A stretch of 64,000 bases of DNA, taken from assembly GCF_040783535.2 (NCBI RefSeq), contig NZ_JBFONW020000006.1, positions 186,001-250,000 of the forward strand, given 5' to 3'. The notes beneath the pieces were generated by a model. The model searched no databases, had not been told where the DNA came from, and saw only the letters and a list, made by a program, of their open reading frames with translations. The first letter of the stretch is position 1. Every line of letters begins with the position of its first letter. Made by a program: the position numbers and the translations under genes. This stretch comes from Aestuariibius insulae (GTDB taxonomy: Bacteria; Pseudomonadota; Alphaproteobacteria; Rhodobacterales; Rhodobacteraceae). Below are positions 20,762 to 29,186 of this stretch, one piece after another.

Positions 20762-22393
20762 TTAGCGCTCGGTCAGTTTCAGCTCAATCCGGCGGTTGCG
20801 GGCGCGGGCGGCTTCGGTATCGGCGGGGTCGAGGGGTTGGAATTCGCCAAAGCCGTTGGCGGCAAGGCGCTGGGGCGGGATGCCGAGCGCTTCGGTCATG
20901 TAGAGCACAACGCTAAGGGCGCGGGCCTGGCTGAGCTCCCAGTTGTTGTCGAAGCGGCCGCCGCGCGAGACGGGGATGTCGTCGGTATGGCCGTCGACGC
21001 GGATCACCCAATCGATGGCGTCCGGGATGTCGGCGGAGATGTCGCGCAGGATGGCCGCGACGCGGGCGATCTGGGCGCGGCCATCGGAGGAGAGGGTCGC
21101 GGAGCCGCGGGAGAAGAGCACTTCGGAGGAGAAGACGAAGCGGTCGCCTTCGACGCGGATCCCCTCGCGGCCTTCGAGACGGTCGCGCAGGAGGGCGAAA
21201 AACTCGGACTGATAGCGTTCGAGGTTCTCCGCCTCGGCGGCAAGGCGGGCGCGTTCGGCGGCCTCCAGCTCGGCGCGGCGGCGTTCGGATTCGGCGCGCT
21301 GGCGTTCGGCGGCAGCCGCCCGGGCGAGCGCCTGATTGAGCTCGGAGCCGAGGGTTTCGATCTGGATCTGGGCAGCGGCATCCTCGTCCGAGGAAAGGTT
21401 GACGAGGGCCTGCAGGGAGGAGAGCTGGTTGCGCAGCTCGGCGACCTGCTGGTTCAAAAGCTCGACCTGGCGCTGGCTTTCTTCGGACAGGGATTGTTCC
21501 TCGGAGAGCGCGGCGCGGGCCTGATCAAGAAGGGCGGCCTGCCGTTCAGCTTCGGTGAGGGTCGTCGCGGCGGTCTCTTCGGCTTCGGTTCGCGCGGCGC
21601 GGGCGGCGGCCAGCTGATCGCGCAGATCGTCGAGGGTCAGCCCCTGCTCGGCGAGGTTTTCCAGCTCGGCCCGGGCGGCGGCGAGGAGGGTCAGCGTCTC
21701 TTCGGCCTCGCGGCGCCTCTCTTCGAGGGCGAGGGTCATGGCGGTCAGTTCGGCATCGGCATCTTCGAGCCGGTCGCGCAGGGCCTGCGCGGCGGCGGCA
21801 TCGGCGAGGCGTTCAGCCTCGAGCGTGTCGATCTGAGTTGCCGCGTCCGAAAGCGCGGCTTGATCCTGTTCTTGCTGGGCCTGCAGGTCGGCGACCATGG
21901 CGTCAAGCGCGGCGCGGCGGGCGGCGGCGAGGCGGGCGGCCTCTTCCTGAGCATCGATTTCGGAGAGCAGGGTTTCCTGCTCGCCGCGAAGGGTCGTGAT
22001 CGTCTCGCGGGCGGCGTCGCGATCGGCGAGAAGGCCCGCGACCTGCTCTTCGAACGTGGCGATGCGGGTGCGGGCATTGGCCAGATCGGCGGCCTGGCGG
22101 TCGCGCTCGGCCGAGAGGGTGGCGATCAGGGCGTTCTGCTGGATCGTCTCGTTCTGCAGGTTGCTGGCGCGCTGGCGTTCGAGGCCCAGCGCATCGGCGA
22201 GCTGTTCGACCTCGCCCGACAGCTCGTCGAGTTCGGTGGCCTGACCGGTGATCGTCTCGCGCAGGATGAACTGGACGATCATGAAGATCGTCAGCACGAA
22301 CATGAGGACCAGCAGCAGGCCCGTCATGGCATCCACGAAGCCGGGCCAGATCGAGGCCTGGAAACGGGCGCCGGATCTGCGGCTTAGTGCCAT
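20762..22393 (-). CDS. MotB/OmpA-like stator protein with long coiled coil
   Basis: A 543-residue protein: one transmembrane helix at about residues 16-40 (WPGFVDAMTGLLLVLMFVLTIF), a long alanine/glutamate-rich coiled coil from about 50 to 390, and a C-terminal OmpA/MotB peptidoglycan-binding domain from about 405 (RVDGHTDDIPVS...LSQARALSVVLYM...FGEFQPLDP). Asp21 in the membrane segment sits where MotB and ZorB carry the proton-binding Asp. It lies 3 bp after the ExbB/MotA-like gene, its expected partner. The pair predicts a proton-driven, cell-wall-anchored stator, not a flagellar one, since no flagellar genes are near. Exact role unknown. Confidence 0.82.
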   Translation of the reverse strand: MALSRRSGARFQASIWPGFVDAMTGLLLVLMFVLTIFMIVQFILRETITGQATELDELSGEVEQLADALGLERQRASNLQNETIQQNALIATLSAERDRQAADLANARTRIATFEEQVAGLLADRDAARETITTLRGEQETLLSEIDAQEEAARLAAARRAALDAMVADLQAQQEQDQAALSDAATQIDTLEAERLADAAAAQALRDRLEDADAELTAMTLALEERRREAEETLTLLAAARAELENLAEQGLTLDDLRDQLAAARAARTEAEETAATTLTEAERQAALLDQARAALSEEQSLSEESQRQVELLNQQVAELRNQLSSLQALVNLSSDEDAAAQIQIETLGSELNQALARAAAAERQRAESERRRAELEAAERARLAAEAENLERYQSEFFALLRDRLEGREGIRVEGDRFVFSSEVLFSRGSATLSSDGRAQIARVAAILRDISADIPDAIDWVIRVDGHTDDIPVSRGGRFDNNWELSQARALSVVLYMTEALGIPPQRLAANGFGEFQPLDPADTEAARARNRRIELKLTER

Positions 22394-22396
22394 GGA

Positions 22397-23617
22397 TCAG
22401 ATATCCCTGTCGCGGGCGACGGTGCGCGGGCGGATCGATTGCGACTGCCGGATGGCGCGGGAAAGTGAAGCGATGTCGCTGCGGATATCGGCCATCGTTT
22501 CCTGACGCCCGGCGGAGATCTCCTCGAGGATACGCAGCATTTGCAGATCGATGGAGCGCAGGCGCATCCGGCTTTCCGCATCGATGCCGTCGCCGCCGCC
22601 TTCCTCAAGGACCTGGGTCAGGCGGTCCTGTCCTTCGGCAATGCGTCCCAGGATACCTGCAAGTTCGCTGTCGCCGGTCCCCGCGCCTTTGGGCATCTTT
22701 TCGGTCATGTGATCGATGGCGTCGACGAGGCGGGTCATGCGGTCTTCCATGAGGACGCGGCCCTCGTCGGCCTGCAGGATCATGGTTTGAAGCAGGTCCA
22801 TCTGTTCGGCCATGTGATCGGCGAACGTGCCGAAGCTGGCGCCTGCCGGAGTGGCTGCCGCCTCGGGGCTGCCGCCCGCCTCTTCGCTGGTGAAGCTGAC
22901 GCGGGTGATGGTGGAGAGCCATTCTTCAAGCTCGCGGTAGAAGCGGTTCTGGCCGTGGCCCGCGAAAAGCTCAAGCAGGCCGACGACGAGCGATCCGGCC
23001 AGACCCAGAAGCGAGGAGGCGAAGGCGACGCCCATGCCGCCGAGCTGCGCCTCAAGGCCGGTCATGAGGCGGTTGAAGATGTCGACGCTGGCTTCGCCTT
23101 CCTGCGGGGCGAGGGAGCGGATCGTGTCGACAACAGCGGGCACGGTTGTGGCAAGGCCGTAGAAGGTGCCCAGAAGTCCGAGGAAAATCAGCAGGTTGAC
23201 AAGGTAGCGCGTGATCTCTCGCGCCTCATCGATGCGGGTTGCGACGGAATCGAGGATCGACCGGGTGGAGGTCGCGCCGAGCTGCATCCGGGCGGAGCGG
23301 GCGCGCAGAAGCGTGGCGAGCGGGGCCAGAAGGCGCGGCGCGGTGCCCGCCTCTTCGGTCTGGCTGCCCGCAAAGCGTTCGAGCCAGCGCACAGATGACA
23401 TCAGGGTGAAGACCTGCAGGAAACAGGCGAGCACACCGATGAAAAAGACCAAGACGATAAAGCCGTTCAGCCCCGGATTGGCCAGAAAGAGCGGCGAAAT
23501 GGTAGGATAGGCCAGATAGGCACCAGCCCCGACCAGCCCCAAAACGATCAGCATCCATGTGATCTGGCTGATGGGTTGCGAAAACTGCGGCTCTGCCTCG
23601 GGTCCCCTTCTGTCCAT
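22397..23617 (-). CDS. MotA/TolQ/ExbB proton-channel family protein
   Basis: A 406-residue inner-membrane protein with about four membrane segments: residues 19-36, 52-72, 134-160 (YLVNLLIFLGLLGTFYGLATTVPAV) and 195-220 (GMGVAFASSLLGLAGSLVVGLLELF). The last two segments match the MotA/TolQ/ExbB channel core. The C-terminal ~180 residues form a cytoplasmic tail with heptad-like stretches (HMAEQMDLLQTMILQADEGRVLMEDRMTRLVDAIDHM in pieces), longer than TolQ. Followed after 3 bp by the MotB-like gene. Family tools usually call this ExbB; the tail and partner resemble the ZorA/ZorB arrangement more than ExbB/ExbD. Confidence 0.8.
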   Translation of the reverse strand: MDRRGPEAEPQFSQPISQITWMLIVLGLVGAGAYLAYPTISPLFLANPGLNGFIVLVFFIGVLACFLQVFTLMSSVRWLERFAGSQTEEAGTAPRLLAPLATLLRARSARMQLGATSTRSILDSVATRIDEAREITRYLVNLLIFLGLLGTFYGLATTVPAVVDTIRSLAPQEGEASVDIFNRLMTGLEAQLGGMGVAFASSLLGLAGSLVVGLLELFAGHGQNRFYRELEEWLSTITRVSFTSEEAGGSPEAAATPAGASFGTFADHMAEQMDLLQTMILQADEGRVLMEDRMTRLVDAIDHMTEKMPKGAGTGDSELAGILGRIAEGQDRLTQVLEEGGGDGIDAESRMRLRSIDLQMLRILEEISAGRQETMADIRSDIASLSRAIRQSQSIRPRTVARDRDI

Positions 23618-23695
23618 CAGGACGGGTCCTCGTTCTGGTACGTCATCGGAAGAAATCCTACTGAAATCGGGCGTAAAGAACCAACACTTTGTGCC

Positions 23696-24235
23696 TTAAT
23701 CATGGCAGTCCGGCCCCATTTTGCGGACTTCCTTATCGAGCCATTCGATGTCGGGATCGCGCACCCCGAGGTCCTGCAAATGCAGGGCGGTGTTGTGCAG
23801 ATAGTCGCGGTTCGGGCCACGCCCGCCGGTCGCGCGGGCGATGCGGCGGGCCTGTTCGGCAAGCGAAAGTTGGCAATATTGCGCGTGATCGCGGTCGATG
23901 ACGTAGCAGACGGCCTCGATCTCGCGGCTGTCGTCGAGCGTCAGGGGGAGGCGGGCCTCGTAATAGGCGGCGGTGACCAGCTCGCGCTCGCGCAGCATGG
24001 CGAGGACCGCATCCGCCTGCGTGTCGGCGACGCGGAAGGCCATTCCGGTGCAGCTGTCGGCCTCGGATTTGTCCAAAGCGAGGACGAGGCCGGGCTGGTC
24101 ATGGGTGCCGCGATGGTAGACCGAGAGCATGCAGAAGGAGCGGCTATAGCCCGCCAGCTGTGCGCGCACGGCTTCGGCGGGGCGAAACCCGGGATTCCAG
24201 AGCAGCGATCCATAGCCGAAGACCCAAAGCGCCAT
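23696..24235 (-). CDS. ChaC-like gamma-glutamylcyclotransferase
   Basis: A 179-residue cytoplasmic protein with the GGCT-fold signature VFGYGSLLWNPGF at the N-terminus, then YSRSFCMLSVYHRGT and LVLALDKSEADSCTGMAFRV, as in ChaC proteins that cleave glutathione to 5-oxoproline and cysteinylglycine. The stretch LRERELVTAAYYEARLPL should contain the catalytic glutamate. It is divergent from the DUF2125 gene, with about 63 bp between, and precedes nothing functionally related. Confidence 0.85.
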   Translation of the reverse strand: MALWVFGYGSLLWNPGFRPAEAVRAQLAGYSRSFCMLSVYHRGTHDQPGLVLALDKSEADSCTGMAFRVADTQADAVLAMLRERELVTAAYYEARLPLTLDDSREIEAVCYVIDRDHAQYCQLSLAEQARRIARATGGRGPNRDYLHNTALHLQDLGVRDPDIEWLDKEVRKMGPDCHD

Positions 24236-24298
24236 GCTGGTCCTCCTTTCGGGCGGTCTATAGAGAAGCCGGGTGGGTTAGGCAAAAGGCCATTCGAT

Positions 24299-25297
24299 AT
24301 GCGCAAACTCGTCTTTTTGGTGATCGCGGTCGCCGCGCTTTATGCGGGCTATTGGTTCGTGGGTGCCGCCGCGATCCGGTCTGCCGCCACGGACTGGCTG
24401 GAGCGGGAGGCCGCGACGCCGGGCGGGCTGGAGCCTGCCTACGAGGATCTGTCGGTGCGAGGGTTTCCGTCGCGGTTCGACACCACGGTGAACGGTCTTG
24501 AGATCCGCGATGCGATCTCGGGCTACGGCTGGCGGGGGGCGTTCTTTCAGATGTTCGCGCTGAGCTACCGGCCGACGGAGGTGATCGCGATCTTCCCGCC
24601 CGAGCAGACGGTGATGACGCCTCTTGGAGAGATCCCGATCCGGGCGGACCGCATGCGGGCGAGCGCGGCGGTCGCCGCCTCAACCGATCTGCCGCTGGAC
24701 CGGGTGACGATAGAGGTCGATCAGGCGGCGGTCGGGCTGTTGCCCGGCGAGATCTTTCTGGAGCGGGCGCTGCTGGCCCTGCGCCGGGTCGAAGGAGCCG
24801 AGGCGCGCTATGACATTTTCGGCGATGTGCTGGATCTCGATCTGTCGGACGAGCTGATGGCGTGGATCGGCGCGGCTGATCTGCCGTCGCGGGTTCAGGA
24901 GATCCGGATCGACGGGACGGTCGAGATGAGCGCGCCTTTGGACCGGTTCGCGGAAGCGGCGCGGCCAATGCTACAAGCGATCGAGCTGAGGGAGGTGATG
25001 CTGTCCTGGGGCGAAGTCGACGTGACGGCGCGCGGGGATCTGAGCGTGGGTGGCGCTGGCGCGGTGTCGGGCGAGATGATGCTGGAGGCGCGCAACTGGG
25101 ATGCCGCGCTGGATCTGGCGGTCGATGGCGGTTGGCTGACGGCGCAGGAGCGGCTGTTGCTTGGCGCGGTTCTGACCGGGCTGTCGGCGGGCGGGCCTGA
25201 CGAAGCATTGGAGATAAGGGCCGTTTCCGTGGACGGGCGGTTGAGCGTGGGCGGGATCGATGTGGGCGATCTGCCCCGGCTGGCTCAGCGGCAGTAG
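24299..25297 (+). CDS. DUF2125 domain-containing protein
   Basis: A 332-residue protein with one N-terminal membrane anchor or uncleaved signal (KLVFLVIAVAALYAGYWFVGAAA) and a long beta-rich body: YEDLSVRGFPSRFDTTVNGLEI and RADRMRASAAVAAS are typical of DUF2125, an alphaproteobacterial envelope family without known function. The start at 24299 (ATG just before GCGCAAACTC) gives the signal directly; an open frame extends far upstream but has no support. It ends 13 bp inside the convergent extensin-like gene. Confidence 0.82.
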   Translation: MRKLVFLVIAVAALYAGYWFVGAAAIRSAATDWLEREAATPGGLEPAYEDLSVRGFPSRFDTTVNGLEIRDAISGYGWRGAFFQMFALSYRPTEVIAIFPPEQTVMTPLGEIPIRADRMRASAAVAASTDLPLDRVTIEVDQAAVGLLPGEIFLERALLALRRVEGAEARYDIFGDVLDLDLSDELMAWIGAADLPSRVQEIRIDGTVEMSAPLDRFAEAARPMLQAIELREVMLSWGEVDVTARGDLSVGGAGAVSGEMMLEARNWDAALDLAVDGGWLTAQERLLLGAVLTGLSAGGPDEALEIRAVSVDGRLSVGGIDVGDLPRLAQRQ

Positions 25298-26100
25298 GAG
25301 CCGCTGCGGTAGCGCGCGGTGTCGAAGTGGAAGTGGTCCTGATGGAAGCGGTCGGATTCGGGGCCGAGCACGGTGCCGAAGGGGCCGCAGGCGTCCCGGT
25401 GCATCTGGCGCAGCTTTGCCCCATGGGCCTGACTGCGCCAGCCTTGGAGAAGCGTGATCTCCGAGCCGTCGCGCAGGATGAAGCCCGAGATGTCGATAGC
25501 GCGGCCTTTGCCATGTTCTGAAATCCGCCCGCCCGGCTGGTTGTTGCGGGTCCGGCAGGAATAGTGGGCTGCGACGCGCAGACTTGAGATCCCGCCGCCG
25601 GTCGTCCGAAGGGTCGGTTTGACACTTTGCTCGACCCAGCGATAAAGCGCGTCGGCGGTGGGGCAGTCGATCGTCGCCGGCTGGCTAAGCGCGACCCCGG
25701 CAACAGAGCGGATGCGGACGGCGTCGCTTACACCGCAGCCCGGAACGCGACCGGGCACGCCGCCGACGCGATCACCCTGGATCTGCAGGTTGCCGCAGAC
25801 GGCCCCGGCGCGGCGCTCGCGCTGGATGCGGCGGCCCATGGCGAGGATCGCGTCGGGCCGGTCGATCGGCCGGAGCGAGCTGCGGACCGCCGCCTTGGTC
25901 GCGGCGTCGAGGATGATGGCGCGGGCGAGGATGATCTCCGCAATCTTGTCGTCCGGGCGCGCCTCGGGGCGGACCAGCATGACGCTGGAGGTCGAGACCT
26001 GTTGCGCCAGAACGGGGCGGGCGACCGGACGCGTGTCGCCGGTGGGCGCGCCGGTCGCCGTCGTGGCCGCGAGGGCAAGGATAAGGGCAAGGCGCCTCAT
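25285..26100 (-). CDS. extensin-like C-terminal domain protein (predicted Zn peptidase fold)
   Basis: A 271-residue protein with a signal peptide (RRLALILALAATTATGA). The C-terminal domain has AHYSCRTRNN, then ISEHGKGRAIDISGFIL and FHQDHFHFDTARYR, giving the His, Asp and His of the LAS/VanY-type zinc site; the family is called extensin-like in bacteria although it has nothing to do with plant extensins. Likely periplasmic, acting on peptidoglycan peptides (inference). The ATG at 26100 overlaps the tyrA stop as ATGA. Its end overlaps the convergent DUF2125 gene by 13 bp. Confidence 0.82.
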   Translation of the reverse strand: MRRLALILALAATTATGAPTGDTRPVARPVLAQQVSTSSVMLVRPEARPDDKIAEIILARAIILDAATKAAVRSSLRPIDRPDAILAMGRRIQRERRAGAVCGNLQIQGDRVGGVPGRVPGCGVSDAVRIRSVAGVALSQPATIDCPTADALYRWVEQSVKPTLRTTGGGISSLRVAAHYSCRTRNNQPGGRISEHGKGRAIDISGFILRDGSEITLLQGWRSQAHGAKLRQMHRDACGPFGTVLGPESDRFHQDHFHFDTARYRSGSYCR

Positions 26101-27008
26101 CGGCCGCGGCCGAAATTGGGGATGTCGGTGTCCTGGCCTGCCTCGACGATGCCGCGCCGGATGGCCCGGGTGCGGGTGAAATAGTCGTGCAGATGCGCGC
26201 CGTCCCCGGTTCGGATGGCGCGCTGGAGGGCGAAAAGCTCTTCGGTGAAGCGGCCGAGGATCTCGAGCGTGGCGTCCTTGTTGGTCAGGAAGACGTCGCG
26301 CCACATCGTCGGATCGGAGGCGGCGATGCGGGTGAAGTCGCGGAAACCGGCGGCGGAGTATTTCACCACCTCGCTGTCAGTCACGCGCCTGAGATCGTCG
26401 GCGACGCCGACCATCGTATAGGCGATGAGGTGCGGTGCGTGGGAGGTGACGGCGAGGACGAGATCATGGTGATCCGCCTCCATCTCGTCGACATTGGAGC
26501 CCAGCGCCTCCCAGAAGCGGGCGAGCCGGGCGACTTCCTTGCGGTCGGCGTTTTCGGGCGGCACCAGGATGCACCAGCGGTTGTCGAAAAGCTCGGCAAA
26601 GCCCGAGCGGGGGCCGGATTGCTCGGTTCCCGCGAGGGGATGGGCCGGGATGAAATGGACGCCGTCCGGCAGATGCGGGGCGACAGCGTCGATCACCGCG
26701 CGTTTGACCGAGCCGACATCGGTGAGGGTCGCGCCGGGTTTGAGATGGGGGGCGATATCGCGGGCGACCGCCTCCATCGCGCCGATGGGGACACAGAGGA
26801 CGACGAGGTCGGCGTCGCGCACAGCCTCTGCTGCGGTGTCGGTGATCTCGTCGGCGAGGGTCAGCTCCCGGGCGATGGCGCGCGTCTCGGCGGAGCGGGA
26901 GGTGCCGCTGATGACCTCTGCCGCGCCGCTGCGGCGCATGGCGTGAGCCATCGAGGACGCAATCAGGCCGAGGCCGATCAGCGCGACCTTGCCGTAGATC
27001 GCGGTCAC
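26097..27008 (-). CDS. prephenate/arogenate dehydrogenase
   Basis: NAD(P)-dependent oxidative decarboxylase in tyrosine synthesis. The Rossmann start is KVALIGLGLIASSMAHAMR, followed by ADLVVLCVPIGAM, VGSVKRAV and HFIPAHPLAGTEQSGP, all standard for the TyrA/TyrC family. The start is GTG at 27008, overlapping the hisC stop (GTGA), giving 303 residues. HisC-type aminotransferases can act on aromatic intermediates, so the hisC-tyrA pairing makes an arogenate or prephenate route plausible; the sequence does not decide between them. Confidence 0.9.
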   Translation of the reverse strand: MTAIYGKVALIGLGLIASSMAHAMRRSGAAEVISGTSRSAETRAIARELTLADEITDTAAEAVRDADLVVLCVPIGAMEAVARDIAPHLKPGATLTDVGSVKRAVIDAVAPHLPDGVHFIPAHPLAGTEQSGPRSGFAELFDNRWCILVPPENADRKEVARLARFWEALGSNVDEMEADHHDLVLAVTSHAPHLIAYTMVGVADDLRRVTDSEVVKYSAAGFRDFTRIAASDPTMWRDVFLTNKDATLEILGRFTEELFALQRAIRTGDGAHLHDYFTRTRAIRRGIVEAGQDTDIPNFGRGR

Positions 27009-28093
27009 TTGGCCTGCCCTTTGAAGAGACCGACCGCATGGGCGACCCGGCGGCAGGCGGCCTCGTCTCCGACGGTGATCCTGAGGCAGTGCGGCAGGTT
27101 GTAGCCGCCCATCTGGCGCACGATGATCCCTTCGGATTTGAGGAAGGCGTTGCAGGCCTCGGCCTCGGCTTCGTCGGTGAAGCGGGCGAGGATGAAGTTC
27201 GCCATGGAGGTATCGGACGGCACGCCGAGGGCAGCGAGCGCCTCGGCCAGCCAATGGCGCCACTGGGTGTTCGAGGCGAGGCATTTACCGGCGTAGTCGC
27301 GATCTCGCACGGCCGCTTCGGCGGCGGCGAGCGCGGCGGAGGAGAGGTTGAAGGGACCTCGGATCCGGTTGAGGACGTCGATCACCTCTTGCGGGCCGTA
27401 GCTCCAGCCGATGCGCAGCCCGCCCAGCCCGTAGAGTTTGGAGAAGGTGCGGATCATCATGACGTTCTGGCGCGCCTCGATCAGCGCGAGACCCGCGTCG
27501 TAGCCGTCGACATATTCGGCATAGGCCCCGTCGAGTACCAACATACATTGCTCGGGCAGCCGGTCCGCGAGCGAGGCAAGCGCGTCGGTGCCGACCATCG
27601 TGCCGGTGGGGTTGTTCGGATTGGCGATGAAGACGAGGCGGGTCTTGCCCGTGACGGCCGCCAGGATCGCCTCGATATCCGTCATGCGTTCGTGTTCGGG
27701 GACGGAGACCGGGGTCGCGCCAGCGGCGAGCGCGTAGATGCGGTAAAGCGCGAAGCCATGTTCGGTGTGGATGACCTCGTCGCCCGGGCCGGCATAGGCT
27801 TGGCACATCAGGTTGATGACGTCGCCCGATCCGGCGGCGCAGATCAACCGGGCGGGATCAAGGCCGTGGGTTTCGGCGATCGCCTCGCGCAGGGCGGCAT
27901 GGTCGGAAGACGGGTAGCGGTGCAGGTCGTGCGAGGCGCGGCGGAAGGCCTCAACGGCGGCGGGGGACGGGCCGAACGGGTTCTCGTTCGAGCTGAGTTT
28001 GAGGGCGTTCGACTGGCCCGCGATGTGGCTGGCACCGCCCTTGTAGAGCTCGATGTCGAGAATACCGGGTTGAGGGCGCAAAATCTGAGTCAT
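27005..28093 (-). CDS. hisC: histidinol-phosphate aminotransferase
   Basis: PLP enzyme of fold type I, 362 residues from the ATG at 28093. Landmarks: LSSNENPFGPSP at the N-terminus, AAGSGDVINLM, FIANPNNPTGTMV, and the PLP lysine in RTFSKLYGLGGLRIGW. The HisC family in such operons transaminates histidinol phosphate and aromatic keto acids. It overlaps tyrA by 4 bp, and tyrA overlaps the extensin gene by 4 bp, so the three form a coupled operon. Confidence 0.92.
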   Translation of the reverse strand: MTQILRPQPGILDIELYKGGASHIAGQSNALKLSSNENPFGPSPAAVEAFRRASHDLHRYPSSDHAALREAIAETHGLDPARLICAAGSGDVINLMCQAYAGPGDEVIHTEHGFALYRIYALAAGATPVSVPEHERMTDIEAILAAVTGKTRLVFIANPNNPTGTMVGTDALASLADRLPEQCMLVLDGAYAEYVDGYDAGLALIEARQNVMMIRTFSKLYGLGGLRIGWSYGPQEVIDVLNRIRGPFNLSSAALAAAEAAVRDRDYAGKCLASNTQWRHWLAEALAALGVPSDTSMANFILARFTDEAEAEACNAFLKSEGIIVRQMGGYNLPHCLRITVGDEAACRRVAHAVGLFKGQAK

Positions 28094-28181
28094 GCCTGGA
28101 CCATTCAAAAGGGAACCGGGCCGTTCTAGCCCCCTGCCCCGCCCGTGACCAGAGCCGCGTTGGTCGTACGGGATTGGGATG

Positions 28182-28214
28182 CGAAAAGCCGCGCCCCGAG
28201 TGGGGGCGCGGCTT
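28182..28214 (-). terminator. intrinsic terminator downstream of rpsD
   Basis: A 12-bp stem (AAGCCGCGCCCC with GGGGCGCGGCTT, 5-nt loop) followed on the minus strand by TTTTCG. It lies between rpsD and hisC, both on the minus strand, so it should separate their transcripts. The U-run is short, so some read-through is possible. Confidence 0.75.
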
Positions 28215-28243
28215 TGATCGGGTGATGCAGGGTCCAGCTGGAG

Positions 28244-28264
28244 GTCCCGGGTCAAGCCCGGGAC
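28244..28264. repeat. 21-bp palindromic repeat, intergenic copy
   Basis: GTCCCGGG and CCCGGGAC arms around TCAAG. A second copy with one difference is at 34860-34880, inside the ABC ATPase gene, on the opposite orientation. I recall this palindrome as a frequent dispersed element in alphaproteobacterial genomes. Confidence 0.8.
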
Positions 28265-28316
28265 ATTAGCTGGTGGGTCGCCCGGCGCCCAAAACTGCTA
28301 CCGGGTGCCCGCCGCA

Positions 28317-28395
28317 GTTGCTGGCGCAACCGCTTTCCGGCGCGCGTCACTGCCTTGCAGTGACGTTTACCAGCACGCGTTATTGCTGGCGCAAT
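28317..28395. repeat. three small inverted repeats downstream of rpsD
   Basis: GTTGC-TGGC-GCAAC at 28317-28330, GTCACTG-CCTTG-CAGTGAC at 28346-28364, and ATTGC-TGGC-GCAAT at 28382-28395. The first and third share the same loop. They fill the 137 bp between the rpsD stop and the palindrome at 28244. Confidence 0.6.
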
Positions 28396-28402
28396 GACGT
28401 GG

Positions 28403-29023
28403 TTAGTTCTTCGCGTAGAATTCCACGACGAGGTTCGGCTCCATCAGGACCGGGTACGGCACGTCGCCCAGCTGCGGGGTGCGTGTGAAAGTGGCGGACA
28501 TCTTGGAGTGGTCGACATCCATGTAGTCGGGCACATCGCGTTCGGGCAGGCCGGCGGCTTCGAGGACGATCGCGAGCTGCTTGGAGCGGTCGCGCACCTC
28601 GATCACGTCGCCTTCCTTGACCCGGTAGGAGGGGATGTTGACCTTCTGGCCGTTCACCTTGACGTGGCCATGGTTCACGAACTGGCGGGCGGAGAAAATG
28701 GTCGGCACGAATTTGGCGCGGTAGACGACGGCGTCGAGACGACGCTCGAGCAGGCCGATGAGGTTCTCACCGGTATCGCCTTTGACGCGCTCGGCCTCGG
28801 CATAGATGCGGCGGAACTGCTTTTCGGTCAGATCGCCGTAATAGCCCTTGAGCTTTTGCTTAGCGCGCAGCTGAATGCCGAAATCGGAAAGTTTGCCCTT
28901 GCGGCGCTGACCGTGCTGGCCGGGGCCGTATTCGCGGCGGTTGACGGGCGATTTGGGGCGGCCCCAGATGTTTTCGCCCATGCGGCGGTCGATCTTGTAC
29001 TTGGCAGACGTGCGTTTCGTCAC
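28403..29023 (-). CDS. rpsD: 30S ribosomal protein S4
   Basis: Primary 16S rRNA-binding protein for small-subunit assembly. The 206-residue protein starts MTKRTSAKYKIDRRMGENIWGRPKSP and has YGPGQHGQRRKGKLSDFG, then LLERRLDAVVYRAKFVP, with the S4 RNA-binding domain ARQFVNHGHVKVNGQKVNIPSY. Monocistronic, as usual outside the alpha operon in alphaproteobacteria. Confidence 0.97.
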   Translation of the reverse strand: MTKRTSAKYKIDRRMGENIWGRPKSPVNRREYGPGQHGQRRKGKLSDFGIQLRAKQKLKGYYGDLTEKQFRRIYAEAERVKGDTGENLIGLLERRLDAVVYRAKFVPTIFSARQFVNHGHVKVNGQKVNIPSYRVKEGDVIEVRDRSKQLAIVLEAAGLPERDVPDYMDVDHSKMSATFTRTPQLGDVPYPVLMEPNLVVEFYAKN

Positions 29024-29186
29024 GGCTGATCTCCTTCTTAGGACGCGCCCCGATGGACGCTATGAAGGGCGTTGTCCTTTGGCCTTGCGGCCCGACAGGG
29101 ATCCCCTTGCGGGGGCCACCAACACCAGTGAAGAGCGCCGTTTAGGCAAGGATGGGAAGGCTGTCAAGCGGGCCGGAGGCGGCGCG

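Noticed and set aside
20837..22387. A 516-residue open frame on the plus strand opposite the MotB-like gene
   Set aside because: It is a mirror of a GC-rich, alanine/glutamate-rich coiled-coil gene; such genes give long open frames on the opposite strand. Its glycine-rich product has no known features, while the minus-strand product has clear MotB/OmpA motifs.
20762..23617. A complete Zorya antiphage system
   Set aside because: The first two proteins resemble ZorA/ZorB in layout, but the neighbours are a cyclotransferase and an ankyrin gene, with no ZorC, helicase-nuclease ZorD or ZorE candidate. Kept only as a stator-pair finding.
24258..25703. A 481-residue minus-strand frame across the DUF2125 and extensin genes
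   Set aside because: It runs antisense to DUF2125 and out of frame with the extensin-like gene, and is a serine/arginine/proline-rich low-complexity product typical of shadow frames.
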